Below are positions 22,950 through 34,555 of a stretch of DNA of 64,000 nt, in pieces. Numbering within the stretch: the first letter of the stretch is position 1; each line of letters opens with the position of its first letter. The notes under the pieces were generated by a model that had not been told where the DNA came from, searched no databases, and saw only the letters and a list, made by a program, of their open reading frames with translations. The DNA comes from Hyaloperonospora brassicae (taxonomy: Eukaryota; Oomycota; Peronosporomycetes; Peronosporales; Peronosporaceae), in the NCBI GenBank assembly GCA_947650285.1, contig CANTFL010001264.1, positions 1 to 64,000 of the forward strand, read 5' to 3'. Both the position numbers and the translations under genes were made by a program.

Positions 22950-23931
22950 CGCACCAGTGGCTGCGCAGAGTCAGCTACGAGTCAATTGCACGTAGCTCGA
23001 GCTCTGATCGTACGCTATGCAGCGACTTTCGGCAAAGGAAGTAGCGACTGCACGACACGTGGCACGACAGAGCGTTGGATTCTGCTGCCACGTAGCGAAA
23101 TAATTGTTGACCAGGTGCGCAGTAATAGTAAAATTCGTTTAAGGCCTCAATCTGTTGCTAGTCGGACTCGTCCTTCCTCGTGGCGTGAACTCCGATGGTG
23201 ACCCATCTTCAGTCCTTCAGCGACGACTGTTGGAAATAGCAGAGAAGAGGCAGCTCGTATCGATTGGGAACTTTTGCAGCTTCTTTGTACAGCTTCAGTG
23301 TACTTACAGGTGTCACTGGTACATGCCAGTCGCAAACACGTAAGTCGAAAACAATTGTCGCGTGTTGGGATGGATGGGACTACGTAAAACACTCGTTGTC
23401 ATGTAGTCTGACTCGTTCCCACGCAAGCGTTTTGCTCGGTTCAATAAAACTCGATAAAGCATTAAAGCGGACAAGTTCGGCACGTAACCATTCGATCTGA
23501 CCTCTCCCATATGTGTGTATTACCAAGCGTCAGTCGTGCTGTTTGTAAACAGGCAACGAGTCGACCCTGCTCGTGCGCGAGGCCCTGCCTGCCATTGGCT
23601 GATGGTCTTGAAGTGCGTCGACCAATCACGGGTTGGAAGAAAGGACATCCGAGCCACTCGACCCGTCTCACCATCAGATAGATAGACCCGTCCCATCCTC
23701 AGACAGATGGTTGGATAGGCACAGCACCACCCACGAGGTACGACGTCCGCCAAACATCCACCTGCACCAACATCCATCGATGCAGCCACGAGGTACGACG
23801 TCCAGCAACCCACCCACGTGCACCAACATCCATAGATGCAGCCACGAGGTACGACGTCCAGCAACCCACCCACGCGCACCAACATCCATCGATGCAGCCA
23901 TTTCCTATGGTCTTCGCAGCCCGTCTAGTCG

Positions 23932-24828
23932 ATGACCCGTCAGCCTCTTCGCGTCCTCTGCCTCCACGGATGGCGCACCAACAGCCGCGTGCTCGAGTTC
24001 CAAACGTCTGCGCTGCGTCACGCGTTCGGCTCGTCAGCGGACTTTGTGTACGTCAACGCGCCGTGGACCGCTTCCGGTCCCGTCCCTGACGTCGTTCGTC
24101 TCTTCTTCGGCGACAGCGGTCCCTACTATCAGTGGTGGGACTACCAGACGCACTCCTCGGACAGCCATAGCTATAGCCACAGCTGCTGCGGTAGCAGTAA
24201 CGCCACACGACTGCGTCGTTATGACGGCTTCCAGCGCTCGCTCGACTACCTGACGAGTCAGATTGACGCGCTCGGCCCTTTCGATGTCGTGCTCGGCTTC
24301 TCCCAAGGCGCAGCAATGGCCACACTCCTGACAGCGCACTACCTCTCGCGATCGCCGTCGCCGTCGTCGTCGTCGTCGTCGTCTTTCGATTCGCTCGTGC
24401 CATACAAAGTCTGTGTCCTCGTCGCGGGCTTTGATCCCGAGACGCCCGAGACGCTCGAGATGCTGCTGGATGGAGGTTGGGCGTCGGTAGAGGGGGCGCT
24501 GGACGTCTCTTTGGTGCATGTGGTGGGCACGACGGACACTTTGGTGAACGCTTTTGAGTCGCAGAAGCTGATGCAGCGATTCGCGAGCAGTGGACGCGTC
24601 CGATTCGCGCACGACGGAGGCCACGAGTTCCCCTCGCGGGTCGAGTGCCGACAACTGTACAGGGACATTGCAGAGCACGTGCTGTCGATCACCGGGTCAA
24701 GCGCAGACGTGAGTGGACAGCAAGAGAGAAAGACTGACGAGAGACTGAAGAGAGAGAGAAGTGTGTGTGTGCGAAGCTGGAAAGGAGCTCCAGGTTGGGC
24801 ACGTGTTGGCTTCGAGTTAAAGCTCTAG
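23932..24828 (+). CDS. FSH-family serine hydrolase, array copy (298 aa)
   Basis: Carries a SPSPSSSSSSS tract, two residues longer than the units to its left, and P191S. This tract form is shared by the next four copies and marks the start of a second subtype along the array. The core is intact and it ends with the 296-type stop. Confidence 0.85.
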   Translation: MTRQPLRVLCLHGWRTNSRVLEFQTSALRHAFGSSADFVYVNAPWTASGPVPDVVRLFFGDSGPYYQWWDYQTHSSDSHSYSHSCCGSSNATRLRRYDGFQRSLDYLTSQIDALGPFDVVLGFSQGAAMATLLTAHYLSRSPSPSSSSSSSFDSLVPYKVCVLVAGFDPETPETLEMLLDGGWASVEGALDVSLVHVVGTTDTLVNAFESQKLMQRFASSGRVRFAHDGGHEFPSRVECRQLYRDIAEHVLSITGSSADVSGQQERKTDERLKRERSVCVRSWKGAPGWARVGFELKL

Positions 24829-25811
24829 CGCACCAGTGGCTGCGCAGAGTCAGCTACGAGTCAATTGCACGTAGCTCGAGCTCTGATCGTACGCTATGCA
24901 GCGACTTTCGGCAAAGGAAGTAGCGACTGCACGACACGTGGCACGACAGAGCGTTGGATTCTGCTGCCACGTAGCGAAATAATTGTTGACCAGGTGCGCA
25001 GTAATAGTAAAATTCGTTTAAGGCCTCAATCTGTTGCTAGTCGGACTCGTCCTTCCTCGTGGCGTGAACTCCGATGGTGACCACGTCTTCAGTCCTTCAG
25101 CGACGACTGTTGGAAATAGCAGAGAAGAGGCAGCTCGTATCGATTGGGAACTTTTGCAGCTTCTTTGTGCAGCTTCAGTGTACTTACAGGTGTCACTGGT
25201 ACATGCCAGTCGCAAACACGTAAGTCGAAAACAATTGTCGCGTGTTGGGATGGATGGGACTACGTAAAGCACTCGTTGTCATGTAGTCTGACTCGTTCCC
25301 ACGCAAGCGTTTTGCTCGGTTCAATAAAACTCGATAAAGCATTAAAGCGGACAAGTTCGGCACGTAACCATTCGATCTGACCTCTCCCATATGTGTGTAT
25401 TACCAAGCGTCAGTCGTGCTGTTTGTAAACAGGCAACGAGTCGACCCTGCTCGTGCGCGAGGCCCTGCCTGCCATTGGCTGATGGTCTTGAAGTGCGTCG
25501 ACCAATCACGGGTTGGAAGAAAGGACATCCGAGCCACTCGACCCGTCTCACCATCAGATAGATAGACCCGTCCCATCCTCAGACAGATGGTTGGATAGGC
25601 ACAGCACCACCCACGAGGTACGACGTCCGCCAAACATCCACCTGCACCAACATCCATCGATGCAGCCACGAGGTACGACGTCCAGCAACCCACCCACGTG
25701 CACCAACATCCATAGATGCAGCCACGAGGTACGACGTCCAGCAACCCACCCACGCGCACCAACATCCATCGATGCAGCCATTTCCTATGGTCTTCGCAGC
25801 CCGTCTAGTCG

Positions 25812-26960
25812 ATGACCCGTCAGCCTCTTCGCGTCCTCTGCCTCCACGGATGGCGCACCAACAGCCGCGTGCTCGAGTTCCAAACGTCTGCGCTGCGTCA
25901 CGCGTTCGGCTCGTCAGCGGACTTTGTGTACGTCAACGCGCCGTGGACCGCTTCCGGTCCCGTCCCTGACGTCGTTCGTCTCTTCTTCGGCGACAGCGGT
26001 CCCTACTATCAGTGGTGGGACTACCAGACGCACTCCTCGGACAGCCATAGCTATAGCCACAGCTGCTGCGGTAGCAGTAACGCCACACGACTGCGTCGTT
26101 ATGACGGCTTCCAGCGCTCGCTCGACTACCTGACGAGTCAGATTGACGCGCTCGGCCCTTTCGATGTCGTGCTCGGCTTCTCCCAAGGCGCAGCAATGGC
26201 CACACTCCTGACAGCGCACTACCTCTCGCGATCGCCGTCGCCGTCGTCGTCGTCGTCGTCGTCTTTCGATTCGCTCGTGCCATACAAAGTCTGTGTCCTC
26301 GTCGCGGGCTTTGATCCCGAGACGCCCGAGACGCTCGAGATGCTGCTGGATGGAGGTTGGGCGTCGGTAGAGGGGGCGCTGGACGTCTCTTTGGTGCATG
26401 TGGTGGGCACGACGGACACTTTGGTGAACGCTTTTGAGTCGCAGAAGCTGATGCAGCGATTCGCGAGCAGTGGACGCGTCCGATTCGCGCACGACGGAGG
26501 CCACGAGTTCCCCTCGCGGGTCGAGTGCCGACAACTGTACAGGGACATTGCAGAGCACGTGCTGTCGATCACCGGGTCAAGCGCAGACGTGAGTGGACAG
26601 CAAGAGAGAAAGACTGACGAGAGACTGAAGAGAGAGAGAAGTGTGTGTGTGCGAAGCTGGAAAGGAGCTCCAGGTTGGGCACGTGTTGGCTTCGAGTTAA
26701 AGCTCGAGCGCACCAGTGGCTGCGCAGAGTCAGCTACGAGTCAATTGCACGTAGCTCGAGCTCTGATCGTACGCTATGCAGCGACTTTCGGCAAAGGAAG
26801 TAGCGACTGCACGACACGTGGCACGACAGAGCGTTGGATTCTGCTGCCACGTAGCGAAATAATTGTTGACCAGGTTCGCAGTAATAGTAAAATTCGTTTA
26901 AGGCCTCAATCTGTTGCTAGTCGGACTCGTCCTTCCTCGTGGCGTGAACTCCGATGGTGA
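25812..26960 (+). CDS. FSH-family serine hydrolase, long form (382 aa)
   Basis: Identical to the 23932 copy in the core, but the TAG stop after FELKL has become GAG (26704-26707). The frame continues through former spacer for 84 residues (ERTSGCAES ... SSWRELRW). The extension is basic and Ser/Arg-rich, with no recognisable domain. The same spacer frame is open, as a separate short frame, in other units, so the extension reflects stop loss rather than an old domain. Confidence 0.8.
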   Translation: MTRQPLRVLCLHGWRTNSRVLEFQTSALRHAFGSSADFVYVNAPWTASGPVPDVVRLFFGDSGPYYQWWDYQTHSSDSHSYSHSCCGSSNATRLRRYDGFQRSLDYLTSQIDALGPFDVVLGFSQGAAMATLLTAHYLSRSPSPSSSSSSSFDSLVPYKVCVLVAGFDPETPETLEMLLDGGWASVEGALDVSLVHVVGTTDTLVNAFESQKLMQRFASSGRVRFAHDGGHEFPSRVECRQLYRDIAEHVLSITGSSADVSGQQERKTDERLKRERSVCVRSWKGAPGWARVGFELKLERTSGCAESATSQLHVARALIVRYAATFGKGSSDCTTRGTTERWILLPRSEIIVDQVRSNSKIRLRPQSVASRTRPSSWRELRW

Positions 26961-27692
26961 CCATCCTCTTCAGTCCTTCAGCGACGACTGTCGGAAATAG
27001 CAGAGAAGAGGCAGCTCGTACCGATTGGGAACTTTTGCAGCTTCTTTGTGCAGCTTCAGTGTACTTACAGGTGTCACTGGTACATGCCAGTCGCAAACAC
27101 GTAAGTCGAAAACAATTGTCGCGTGTTGGGATGGATGGGACTACGTAAAGCACTCGTTGTCATGTAGTCTGACTCGTTCCCACGCAAGCGTTTTGCTCGG
27201 TTCAATAAAACTGGATAAAGCATTAAAGCGGACAAGTTCGGCACGTAACCATTCGATCTGACCTCTCCCATATGTGTGTATTACCAAGCGTCAGTCGTGC
27301 TGTTTGTAAGCAGGCAACGAGTCGACCCTGCTCGTGCGCGAGGCCCTGCCTGCCATTGGCTGATGGTCTTGAAGTGCGTCGACCAATCACGGGTTGGAAG
27401 AAAGGACATCCGAGCCACTCGACCCGTCTCACCATCAGATAGATAGACCCGTCCCATCCTCAGACAGATGGTTGGATAGGCACAGCACCACCCACGAGGT
27501 ACGACGTCCGCCAAACATCCACCTGCACCAACATCCATCGATGCAGCCACGAGGTACGACGTCCAGCAACCCACCCACGTGCACCAACATCCATAGATGC
27601 AGCCACGAGGTACGACGTCCAGCAACCCACCCACGCGCACCAACATCCATCGATGCAGCCATTTCCTATTGTCTTCGCAGCCCGTCTAGTCG

Positions 27693-28841
27693 ATGACCCG
27701 TCAGCCTCTTCGCGTCCTCTGCCTCCACGGATGGCGCACCAACAGCCGCGTGCTCGAGTTCCAAACGTCTGCGCTGCGTCACGCGTTCGGCTCGTCAGCG
27801 GACTTTGTGTACGTCAACGCGCCGTGGACCGCTTCCGGTCCCGTCCCTGACGTCGTTCGTCTCTTCTTCGGCGACAGCGGTCCCCACTATCAGTGGTGGG
27901 ACTACCAGACGCACTCCTCGGACAGCCATAGCTATAGCCACAGCTGCTGCGGTAGCAGTAACGCCACACGACTGCGTCGTTATGACGGCTTCCAGCGCTC
28001 GCTCGACTACCTGACGAGTCAGATTGACGCGCTCGGCCCTTTCGATGTCGTGCTCGGCTTCTCCCAAGGCGCAGCAATGGCCACACTCCTGACAGCGCAC
28101 TACCTCTCGCGATCGCCGTCGCCGTCGTCGTCGTCGTCGTCGTCTTTCGATTCGCTCGTGCCATACAAAGTCTGTGTCCTCGTCGCGGGCTTTGATCCCG
28201 AGACGCCCGAGACGCTCGAGATGCTGCTGGATGGAGGTTGGGCGTCGGTAGAGGGGGCGCTGGACGTCTCTTTGGTGCATGTGGTGGGCACGACGGACAC
28301 TTTGGTGAACGCTTTTGAGTCGCAGAAGCTGATGCAGCGATTCGCGAGCAGTGGACGCGTCCGATTCGCGCACGACGGAGGCCACGAGTTCCCCTCGCGG
28401 GTCGAGTGCCGACAACTGTACAGGGACATTGCAGAGCACGTGCTGTCGATCACCGGGTCAAGCGCAGACGTGAGTGGACAGCAAGAGAGAAAGACTGACG
28501 AGAGACTGAAGAGAGAGAGAAGTGTGTGTGTGCGAAGCTGGAAAGGAGCTCCAGGTTGGGCACGTGTTGGCTTCGAGTTAAAGCTCGAGCGCACCAGTGG
28601 CTGCGCAGAGTCAGCTACGAGTCAATTGCACGTAGCTCGAGCTCTGATCGTACGCTATGCAGCGACTTTCGGCAAAGGAAGTAGCGACTGCACGACACGT
28701 GGCACGACAGAGCGTTGGATTCTGCTGCCACGTAGCGAAATAATTGCTGACCAGGTTCGCAGTAAAAGTAAAATTCGTTTAAGGCCTCAATCTGTTGCTA
28801 GTCGGACTCGTCCTTCCTCGTGGCGTGAACTCCGGTGGTGA
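27693..28841 (+). CDS. FSH-family serine hydrolase, long form (382 aa)
   Basis: Long form with the TAG-to-GAG change, plus Y65H (GPHYQWW) and V/A and N/K changes in the tail that are shared with the next two copies. The catalytic residues are intact. Confidence 0.8.
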   Translation: MTRQPLRVLCLHGWRTNSRVLEFQTSALRHAFGSSADFVYVNAPWTASGPVPDVVRLFFGDSGPHYQWWDYQTHSSDSHSYSHSCCGSSNATRLRRYDGFQRSLDYLTSQIDALGPFDVVLGFSQGAAMATLLTAHYLSRSPSPSSSSSSSFDSLVPYKVCVLVAGFDPETPETLEMLLDGGWASVEGALDVSLVHVVGTTDTLVNAFESQKLMQRFASSGRVRFAHDGGHEFPSRVECRQLYRDIAEHVLSITGSSADVSGQQERKTDERLKRERSVCVRSWKGAPGWARVGFELKLERTSGCAESATSQLHVARALIVRYAATFGKGSSDCTTRGTTERWILLPRSEIIADQVRSKSKIRLRPQSVASRTRPSSWRELRW

Positions 28842-29574
28842 CCATCCATCTTCAGTCCTTCAGCGACGACTGTCGGAAATAGCAGAGAAGAGGCAGCTCG
28901 TACCGATTGGGAACTTTTGCAGCTTCTTTGTGCAGCTTCAGTGTACTTACAGGTGTCACTGGTACATGCCAGTCGCAAACACGTAAGTCGAAAACAATTG
29001 TCGCGTGTTGGGATGGATGGGACTACGTAAAGCACTCGTTGTCATGTAGTCTGACTCGTTCCCACGCAAGCGTTTTGCTCGGTTCAATAAAACTGGATAA
29101 AGCATTAAAGCGGACAAGTTCGGCACGTAACCATTCGATCTGACCTCTCCCATATGTGTGTATTACCAAGCGTCAGTCGTGCTGTTTGTAAGCAGGCAAC
29201 GAGTCGACCCTGCTCGTGCGCGAGGCCCTGCCTGCCATTGGCTGATGGTCTTGAAGTGCGTCGACCAATCACGGGTTGGAAGAAAGGACATCCGAGCCAC
29301 TCGACCCGTCTCACCATCAGATAGATAGACCCGTCCCATCCTCAGACAGATGGTTGGATAGGCACAGCACCACCCACGAGGTACGACGTCCGCCAAACAT
29401 CCACCTGCACCAACATCCATCGATGCAGCCACGAGGTACGACGTCCAGCAACCCACCCACGTGCACCAACATCCATAGATGCAGCCACGAGGTACGACGT
29501 CCAGCAACCCACCCACGTGCACCAACATCCATCGATGCAGCCATTTCCTATTGTCTTCGCAGCCCGTCTAGTCG

Positions 29575-30723
29575 ATGACCCGTCAGCCTTTTCGCGTCCT
29601 CTGCCTCCACGGATGGCGCACCAACAGCCGCGTGCTCGAGTTCCAAACGTCTGCGCTGCGTCACGCGTTCGGCTCGTCAGCGGACTTTGTGTACGTCAAC
29701 GCGCCGTGGACCGCTTCCGGTCCCGTCCCTGACGTCGTTCGTCTCTTCTTCGGCGACAGCGGTCCCCACTATCAGTGGTGGGACTACCAGACGCACTCCT
29801 CGGACAGCCATAGCTATAGCCACAGCTGCTGCGGTAGCAGTAACGCCACACGACTGCGTCGTTATGACGGCTTCCAGCGCTCGCTCGACTACCTGACGAG
29901 TCAGATTGACGCGCTCGGCCCTTTCGATGTCGTGCTCGGCTTCTCCCAAGGCGCAGCAATGGCCACACTCCTGACAGCGCACTACCTCTCGCGATCGCCG
30001 TCGCCGTCGTCGTCGTCGTCGTCGTCTTTCGATTCGCTCGTGCCATACAAAGTCTGTGTCCTCGTCGCGGGCTTTGATCCCGAGACGCCCGAGACGCTCG
30101 AGATGCTGCTGGATGGAGGTTGGGCGTCGGTAGAGGGGGCGCTGGACGTCCCTTTGGTGCATGTGGTGGGCACGACGGACACTTTGGTGAACGCTTTTGA
30201 GTCGCAGAAGCTGATGCAGCGATTCGCGAGCAGTGGACGCGTCCGATTCGCGCACGACGGAGGCCACGAGTTCCCCTCGCGGGTCGAGTGCCGACAACTG
30301 TACAGGGACATTGCAGAGCACGTGCTGTCGATCACCGGGTCAAGCGCAGACGTGAGTGGACAGCAAGAGAGAAAGACTGACGAGAGACTGAAGAGAGAGA
30401 GAAGTGTGTGTGTGCGAAGCTGGAAAGGAGCTCCAGGTTGGGCACGTGTTGGCTTCGAGTTAAAGCTCGAGCGCACCAGTGGCTGCGCAGAGTCAGCTAC
30501 GAGTCAATTGCACGTAGCTCGAGCTCTGATCGTACGCTATGCAGCGACTTTCGGCAAAGGAAGTAGCGACTGCACGACACGTGACACGACAGAGCGTTGG
30601 ATTCTGCTGCCACGTAGCGAAATAATTGCTGACCAGGTTCGCAGTAAAAGTAAAATTCGTTTAAGGCCTCAATCTGTTGCTAGTCGGACTCGTCCTTCCT
30701 CGTGGCGTGAACTCCGGTGGTGA
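29575..30723 (+). CDS. FSH-family serine hydrolase, long form (382 aa)
   Basis: Long form with Y65H, the private change L6F in the first strand, and P191 restored (DVPLVHVV). Core intact. Confidence 0.8.
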   Translation: MTRQPFRVLCLHGWRTNSRVLEFQTSALRHAFGSSADFVYVNAPWTASGPVPDVVRLFFGDSGPHYQWWDYQTHSSDSHSYSHSCCGSSNATRLRRYDGFQRSLDYLTSQIDALGPFDVVLGFSQGAAMATLLTAHYLSRSPSPSSSSSSSFDSLVPYKVCVLVAGFDPETPETLEMLLDGGWASVEGALDVPLVHVVGTTDTLVNAFESQKLMQRFASSGRVRFAHDGGHEFPSRVECRQLYRDIAEHVLSITGSSADVSGQQERKTDERLKRERSVCVRSWKGAPGWARVGFELKLERTSGCAESATSQLHVARALIVRYAATFGKGSSDCTTRDTTERWILLPRSEIIADQVRSKSKIRLRPQSVASRTRPSSWRELRW

Positions 30724-31456
30724 CCATCCATCTTCAGTCCTTCAGCGACGACTGTTGGAAATAGCAGAGAAGAGGCAGCTCGTACCGATTGGGAACTTTT
30801 GCAGCTTCTTTGTGCAGCTTCAGTGTACTTACAGGTGTCACTGGTACATGCCAGTCGCAAACACGTAAGTCGAAAACAATTGTCGCGTGTTGGGATGGAT
30901 GGGACTACGTAAAGCACTCGTTGTCATGTAGTCTGACTCGTTCCCACGCAAGCGTTTTGCTCGGTTCAATAAAACTGGATAAAGCATTAAAGCGGACAAG
31001 TTCGGCACGTAACCATTCGATCTGACCTCTCCCATATGTGTGTATTACCAAGCGTCAGTCGTGCTGTTTGTAAGCAGGCAACGAGTCGACCCTGCTCGTG
31101 CGCGAGGCCCTGCCTGCCATTGGCTGATGGTCTTGAAGTGCGTCGACCAATCACGGGTTGGAAGAAAGGACATCCGAGCCACTCGACCCGTCTCACCATC
31201 AGATAGATAGACCCGTCCCATCCTCAGACAGATGGTTGGATAGGCACAGCACCACCCACGAGGTACGACGTCCGCCAAACATCCACCTGCACCAACATCC
31301 ATCGATGCAGCCACGAGGTACGACGTCCAGCAACCCACCCACGTGCACCATCATCCATAGATGCAGCCACGAGGTACGACGTCCAGCAACCCACCCACGC
31401 GCACCAACATCCATTGATGCAGCCATTTTCTATTGTCTTCGCAGCCCGTCTAGTCG

Positions 31457-32605
31457 ATGACCCGTCAGCCTCTTCGCGTCCTCTGCCTCCACGGATGGCG
31501 CACCAACAGCCGCGTGCTCGAGTTCCAAACGTCTGCGCTGCGTCACGCGTTCGGCTCGTCAGCGGACTTTGTGTACGTCAACGCGCCGTGGACCGCTTCC
31601 GGTCCTGTCCCTGACGTCGTTCGTCTCTTCTTCGGCGACAGCGGTCCCCACTATCAGTGGTGGGACTACCAGACGCACTCCTCGGACAGCTATAGCTATA
31701 GCCACAGCTGCTGCGGTAGCAGTAACGCCACACGACTGCGTCGTTATGACGGCTTCCAGCGCTCGCTCGACTACCTGACGAGTCAGATTGACGCGCTCGG
31801 CCCTTTCGATGTCGTGCTCGGCTTCTCCCAAGGCGCAGCAATGGCCACACTCCTGACAGCGCACTACCTCTCGCGATCGCCGTCGCCGTCGTCGTCGTCG
31901 TCGTCGTCTTTCGATTCGCTCGTGCCATACAAAGTCTGTGTCCTCGTCGCGGGCTTTGATCCCGAGACGCCCGAGACGCTCGAGATGCTGCTGGATGGAG
32001 GTTGGGCGTCGGTAGAGGGGGCGCTGGACGTCCCTTTGGTGCATGTGGTGGGCACGACGGACACTTTGGTGAACGCTTTTGAGTCGCAGAAGCTGATGCA
32101 GCGATTCGCGAGCAGTGGACGCGTCCGATTCGCGCACGACGGAGGCCACGAGTTCCCTTCGCGGGTCGAGTGCCGACAACTGTACAGGGACATTGCAGAG
32201 CACGTGCTGTCGATCACCGGGTCAAGCGCAGACGTGAGTGGACAGCAAGAGAGAAAGACTGACGAGAGACTGAAGAGAGAGAGAAGTGTGTGTGTGCGAA
32301 GATGGAAAGGAGCTCCAGGTTGGGCACGTGTTGGCTTCGAGTTAAAGCTCGAGCGCACCAGTGGCTGCGCAGAGTTAGCTACGAGTCAATTGCACGTAGC
32401 TCGAGCTCTGATCGTACGCTATGCAGCGACTTTCGGCAAAGGAAGTAGCGACTGCACGACACGTGGCACGACAGAGCGTTGGATTCTGCTGCCACGTAGC
32501 GAAATAATTGCTGACCAGGTTCGCAGTAAAAGTAAAATTCGTTTAAGGCCTCAATCTGTTGCTAGTCGGACTCGTCCTTCCTCGTGGCGTGAACTCCGGT
32601 GGTGA
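31457..32605 (+). CDS. FSH-family serine hydrolase, long form (382 aa)
   Basis: Long form with Y65H and the private change H79Y in the Ser/His/Tyr-rich insert. Core intact. It is the last complete gene of the plus-strand array. Confidence 0.8.
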   Translation: MTRQPLRVLCLHGWRTNSRVLEFQTSALRHAFGSSADFVYVNAPWTASGPVPDVVRLFFGDSGPHYQWWDYQTHSSDSYSYSHSCCGSSNATRLRRYDGFQRSLDYLTSQIDALGPFDVVLGFSQGAAMATLLTAHYLSRSPSPSSSSSSSFDSLVPYKVCVLVAGFDPETPETLEMLLDGGWASVEGALDVPLVHVVGTTDTLVNAFESQKLMQRFASSGRVRFAHDGGHEFPSRVECRQLYRDIAEHVLSITGSSADVSGQQERKTDERLKRERSVCVRRWKGAPGWARVGFELKLERTSGCAELATSQLHVARALIVRYAATFGKGSSDCTTRGTTERWILLPRSEIIADQVRSKSKIRLRPQSVASRTRPSSWRELRW

Positions 32606-33140
32606 CCATCCATCTTCAGTCCTTCAGCGACGACTGTCGGAAATAGCAGAGAAGAGGCAGCTCGTACCGATTGGGAACTTTTGCAGCTTCTTTGTGCAGC
32701 TTCAGTGTACTTACAGGTGTCACTGGTACATGCCAGTCGCAAACACGTAAGTCGAAAACAATTGTCGCGTGTTGGGATGGATGGGACTACGTAAAGCACT
32801 CGTTGTCATGTAGTCTGACTCGTTCCCACGCAAGCGTTTTGCTCGGTTCAATAAAACTGGATAAAGCATTAAAGCGGACAAGTTCGGCACGTAACCATTC
32901 GATCTGACCTCTCCCATATGTGTGTATTACCAAGCGTCAGTCGTGCTGTTTGTAAGCAGGCAACGAGTCGACCCTGCTCGTGCGCGAGGCCCTGCCTGCC
33001 ATTGGCTGATGGTCTTGAAGTGCGTCGACCAATCACGGGTTGGAAGAAAGGACATCCGAGCCGCCACTCGACCCGTCTCACCATCAGATAGATAGACCCG
33101 TCCCATCCTCAGACAGACGGTTGGATAGGCACAGCACCAC

Positions 33141-33363
33141 CCACGAGGTACGACGTCCGCCAAACATCCACCTGCATCAACATCCATCGATGCAGCCACG
33201 AGGTACGACGTCCAGCAAGCCACCCACGTGCACCAACATCCAAAGATGCAGCAACGAGATACGACGTATAGCAACCCATCCACGTGCACCATCATCCATA
33301 GATGCAGCCACGAGGTACGACGTCCAGCAACCCATCCACGCGCACCAACATCCATTGATGCAG
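33141..33363. repeat. 56-bp minisatellite, four diverged copies
   Basis: Four copies, the second and third carrying substitutions not seen elsewhere (CATCCAAAGATG; CAACGAGATACGACGTATAG). This most diverged promoter repeat belongs to the terminal unit of the array, as expected if end units escape homogenisation. Confidence 0.9.
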
Positions 33364-33397
33364 CCATTTTCTATTGTCTTCGCAGCCCGTCTAGTCG

Positions 33398-34035
33398 ATG
33401 ACCCGTCAGCCTCTTCGCGTCCTCTGCCTCCACGGATGGCGCACCAACAGCCGCGTGCTCGAGTTCCAAACGTCTGCGCTGCGTCACGCGTTCGGCTCGT
33501 CAGCGGACTTTGTGTACGTCAACGCGCCGTGGACCGCTTCCGGTCCCGTCCCTGACGTCGTTCGTCTCTTCTTCGGCGACAGCGGTCCCCACTATCAGTG
33601 GTGGGACTACCAGACGCACTCCTCGGACAGCCATAGCTATAGCCACAGCTGCTGCGGTAGCAGTACCGCCACACGACTGCGTCGTTATGACGGCTTCCAG
33701 CGCTCGCTCGACTACCTGACGAGTCAGATTGACGCGCTCGGCCCTTTCGATGTCGTGCTCGGCTTCTCCCAAGGCGCAGCAATGGCCACACTCCTGACAG
33801 CGCACTACCTCTCGCGATCGCGTTCGTCGTCGTCGTCGTCGTCGTCTTTCGATTCGCTCGTGCCATACAAAGTCTGTGTCCTCGTCGCGGGCTTTGATCC
33901 CGAGACGCCCGAGACGCTCGAGATGCTGCTGGATGGAGGTTGGGCGTCGGTAGAGGGGGCACTGGACGTCCCTTCAGTGCATGTGGTGGGCACGACGGAC
34001 ACTTTGGTGAACGCTTTTGAGTCGCAGAAGCTGAT
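33398..34035 (+). pseudogene. FSH-type serine hydrolase cut by B2 3' LTR
   Basis: Codes residues 1 to 212 with Ser124 and Asp200, then stops at CTGAT inside the Met codon where the B2 LTR begins. The frame adds a few LTR-encoded residues and ends at 34060. His229 is lost, so no active enzyme is expected. It has a SRSSSSSSSS tract. Its missing C-terminal part matches the fragment at 15078. Confidence 0.9.
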
Positions 34036-34427
34036 TGCAACGAGGCACATCCTTGCGTGAACTTAACGCAAGGGTATCGTACCCCGACAAGCGTACACGA
34101 GGCAAACGAGGAAGCGTAGATAAAGGGAAAAGAAAAACTTTTATATTAATATAATTAAGTCTTTAACCACAGTCTCTCTGTTTGACTTAACTTAATTATA
34201 CTAGTCTAACTGAACGTATGACGACGTCTACTCACCACTCATTGCGCGCGTCTTGCGGCGATTGGTGGGTTGATATCATCAAGATATCAACCAATGAGCA
34301 GACTCTTTGGTCGACCCATCAATATCACCACTATTGGTGATATGGTTTAAAGAATATTCAATATAATATTCTTTATTGTCATTATCTCTCAAATGACAAT
34401 TTCCATGTAACGGGCTGCCCCGTTACA
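34036..34427 (-). mobile_element. Element B2, 3' LTR
   Basis: 392 bp ending (minus strand) ...CGTTGCA. It begins TGTAACGGGG next to the minus-strand purine tract GTGGGGGGGTGA (34428-34439), the polypurine tract. It matches the 5' LTR at 14680-15077 in the same orientation. Confidence 0.9.
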
Positions 34428-34555
34428 TCACCCCCCCACTGATAGTCACCGTGTGACTATCAAAATTATGGCGGCCACCCGTTGGGCACCATTGGGACAG
34501 GGAGCACTTGTTGGGTCCGTTCCATTCACTTTCCGCTTGACCTTGCATAGTTAAC

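Larger units (their letters stand above)
15078..34035 (+). repeat. Plus-strand FSH tandem array (~1.88 kb unit)
   Basis: FSH start codons recur at 16433, 18309, 20185, 22059, 23932, 25812, 27693, 29575, 31457 and 33398 (periods 1873-1882, the last 1941 bp because of extra minisatellite copies). There are nine complete genes plus a C-terminal fragment at the left and an interrupted gene at the right. Spacers of about 0.85 kb hold no convincing gene. Each promoter has the ATTGG...CCAAT pair and the 56-bp minisatellite. A CCATTTCC element about 30 bp before the ATG fits the loose oomycete initiator consensus YCAYTYY (inference). Confidence 0.95.
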
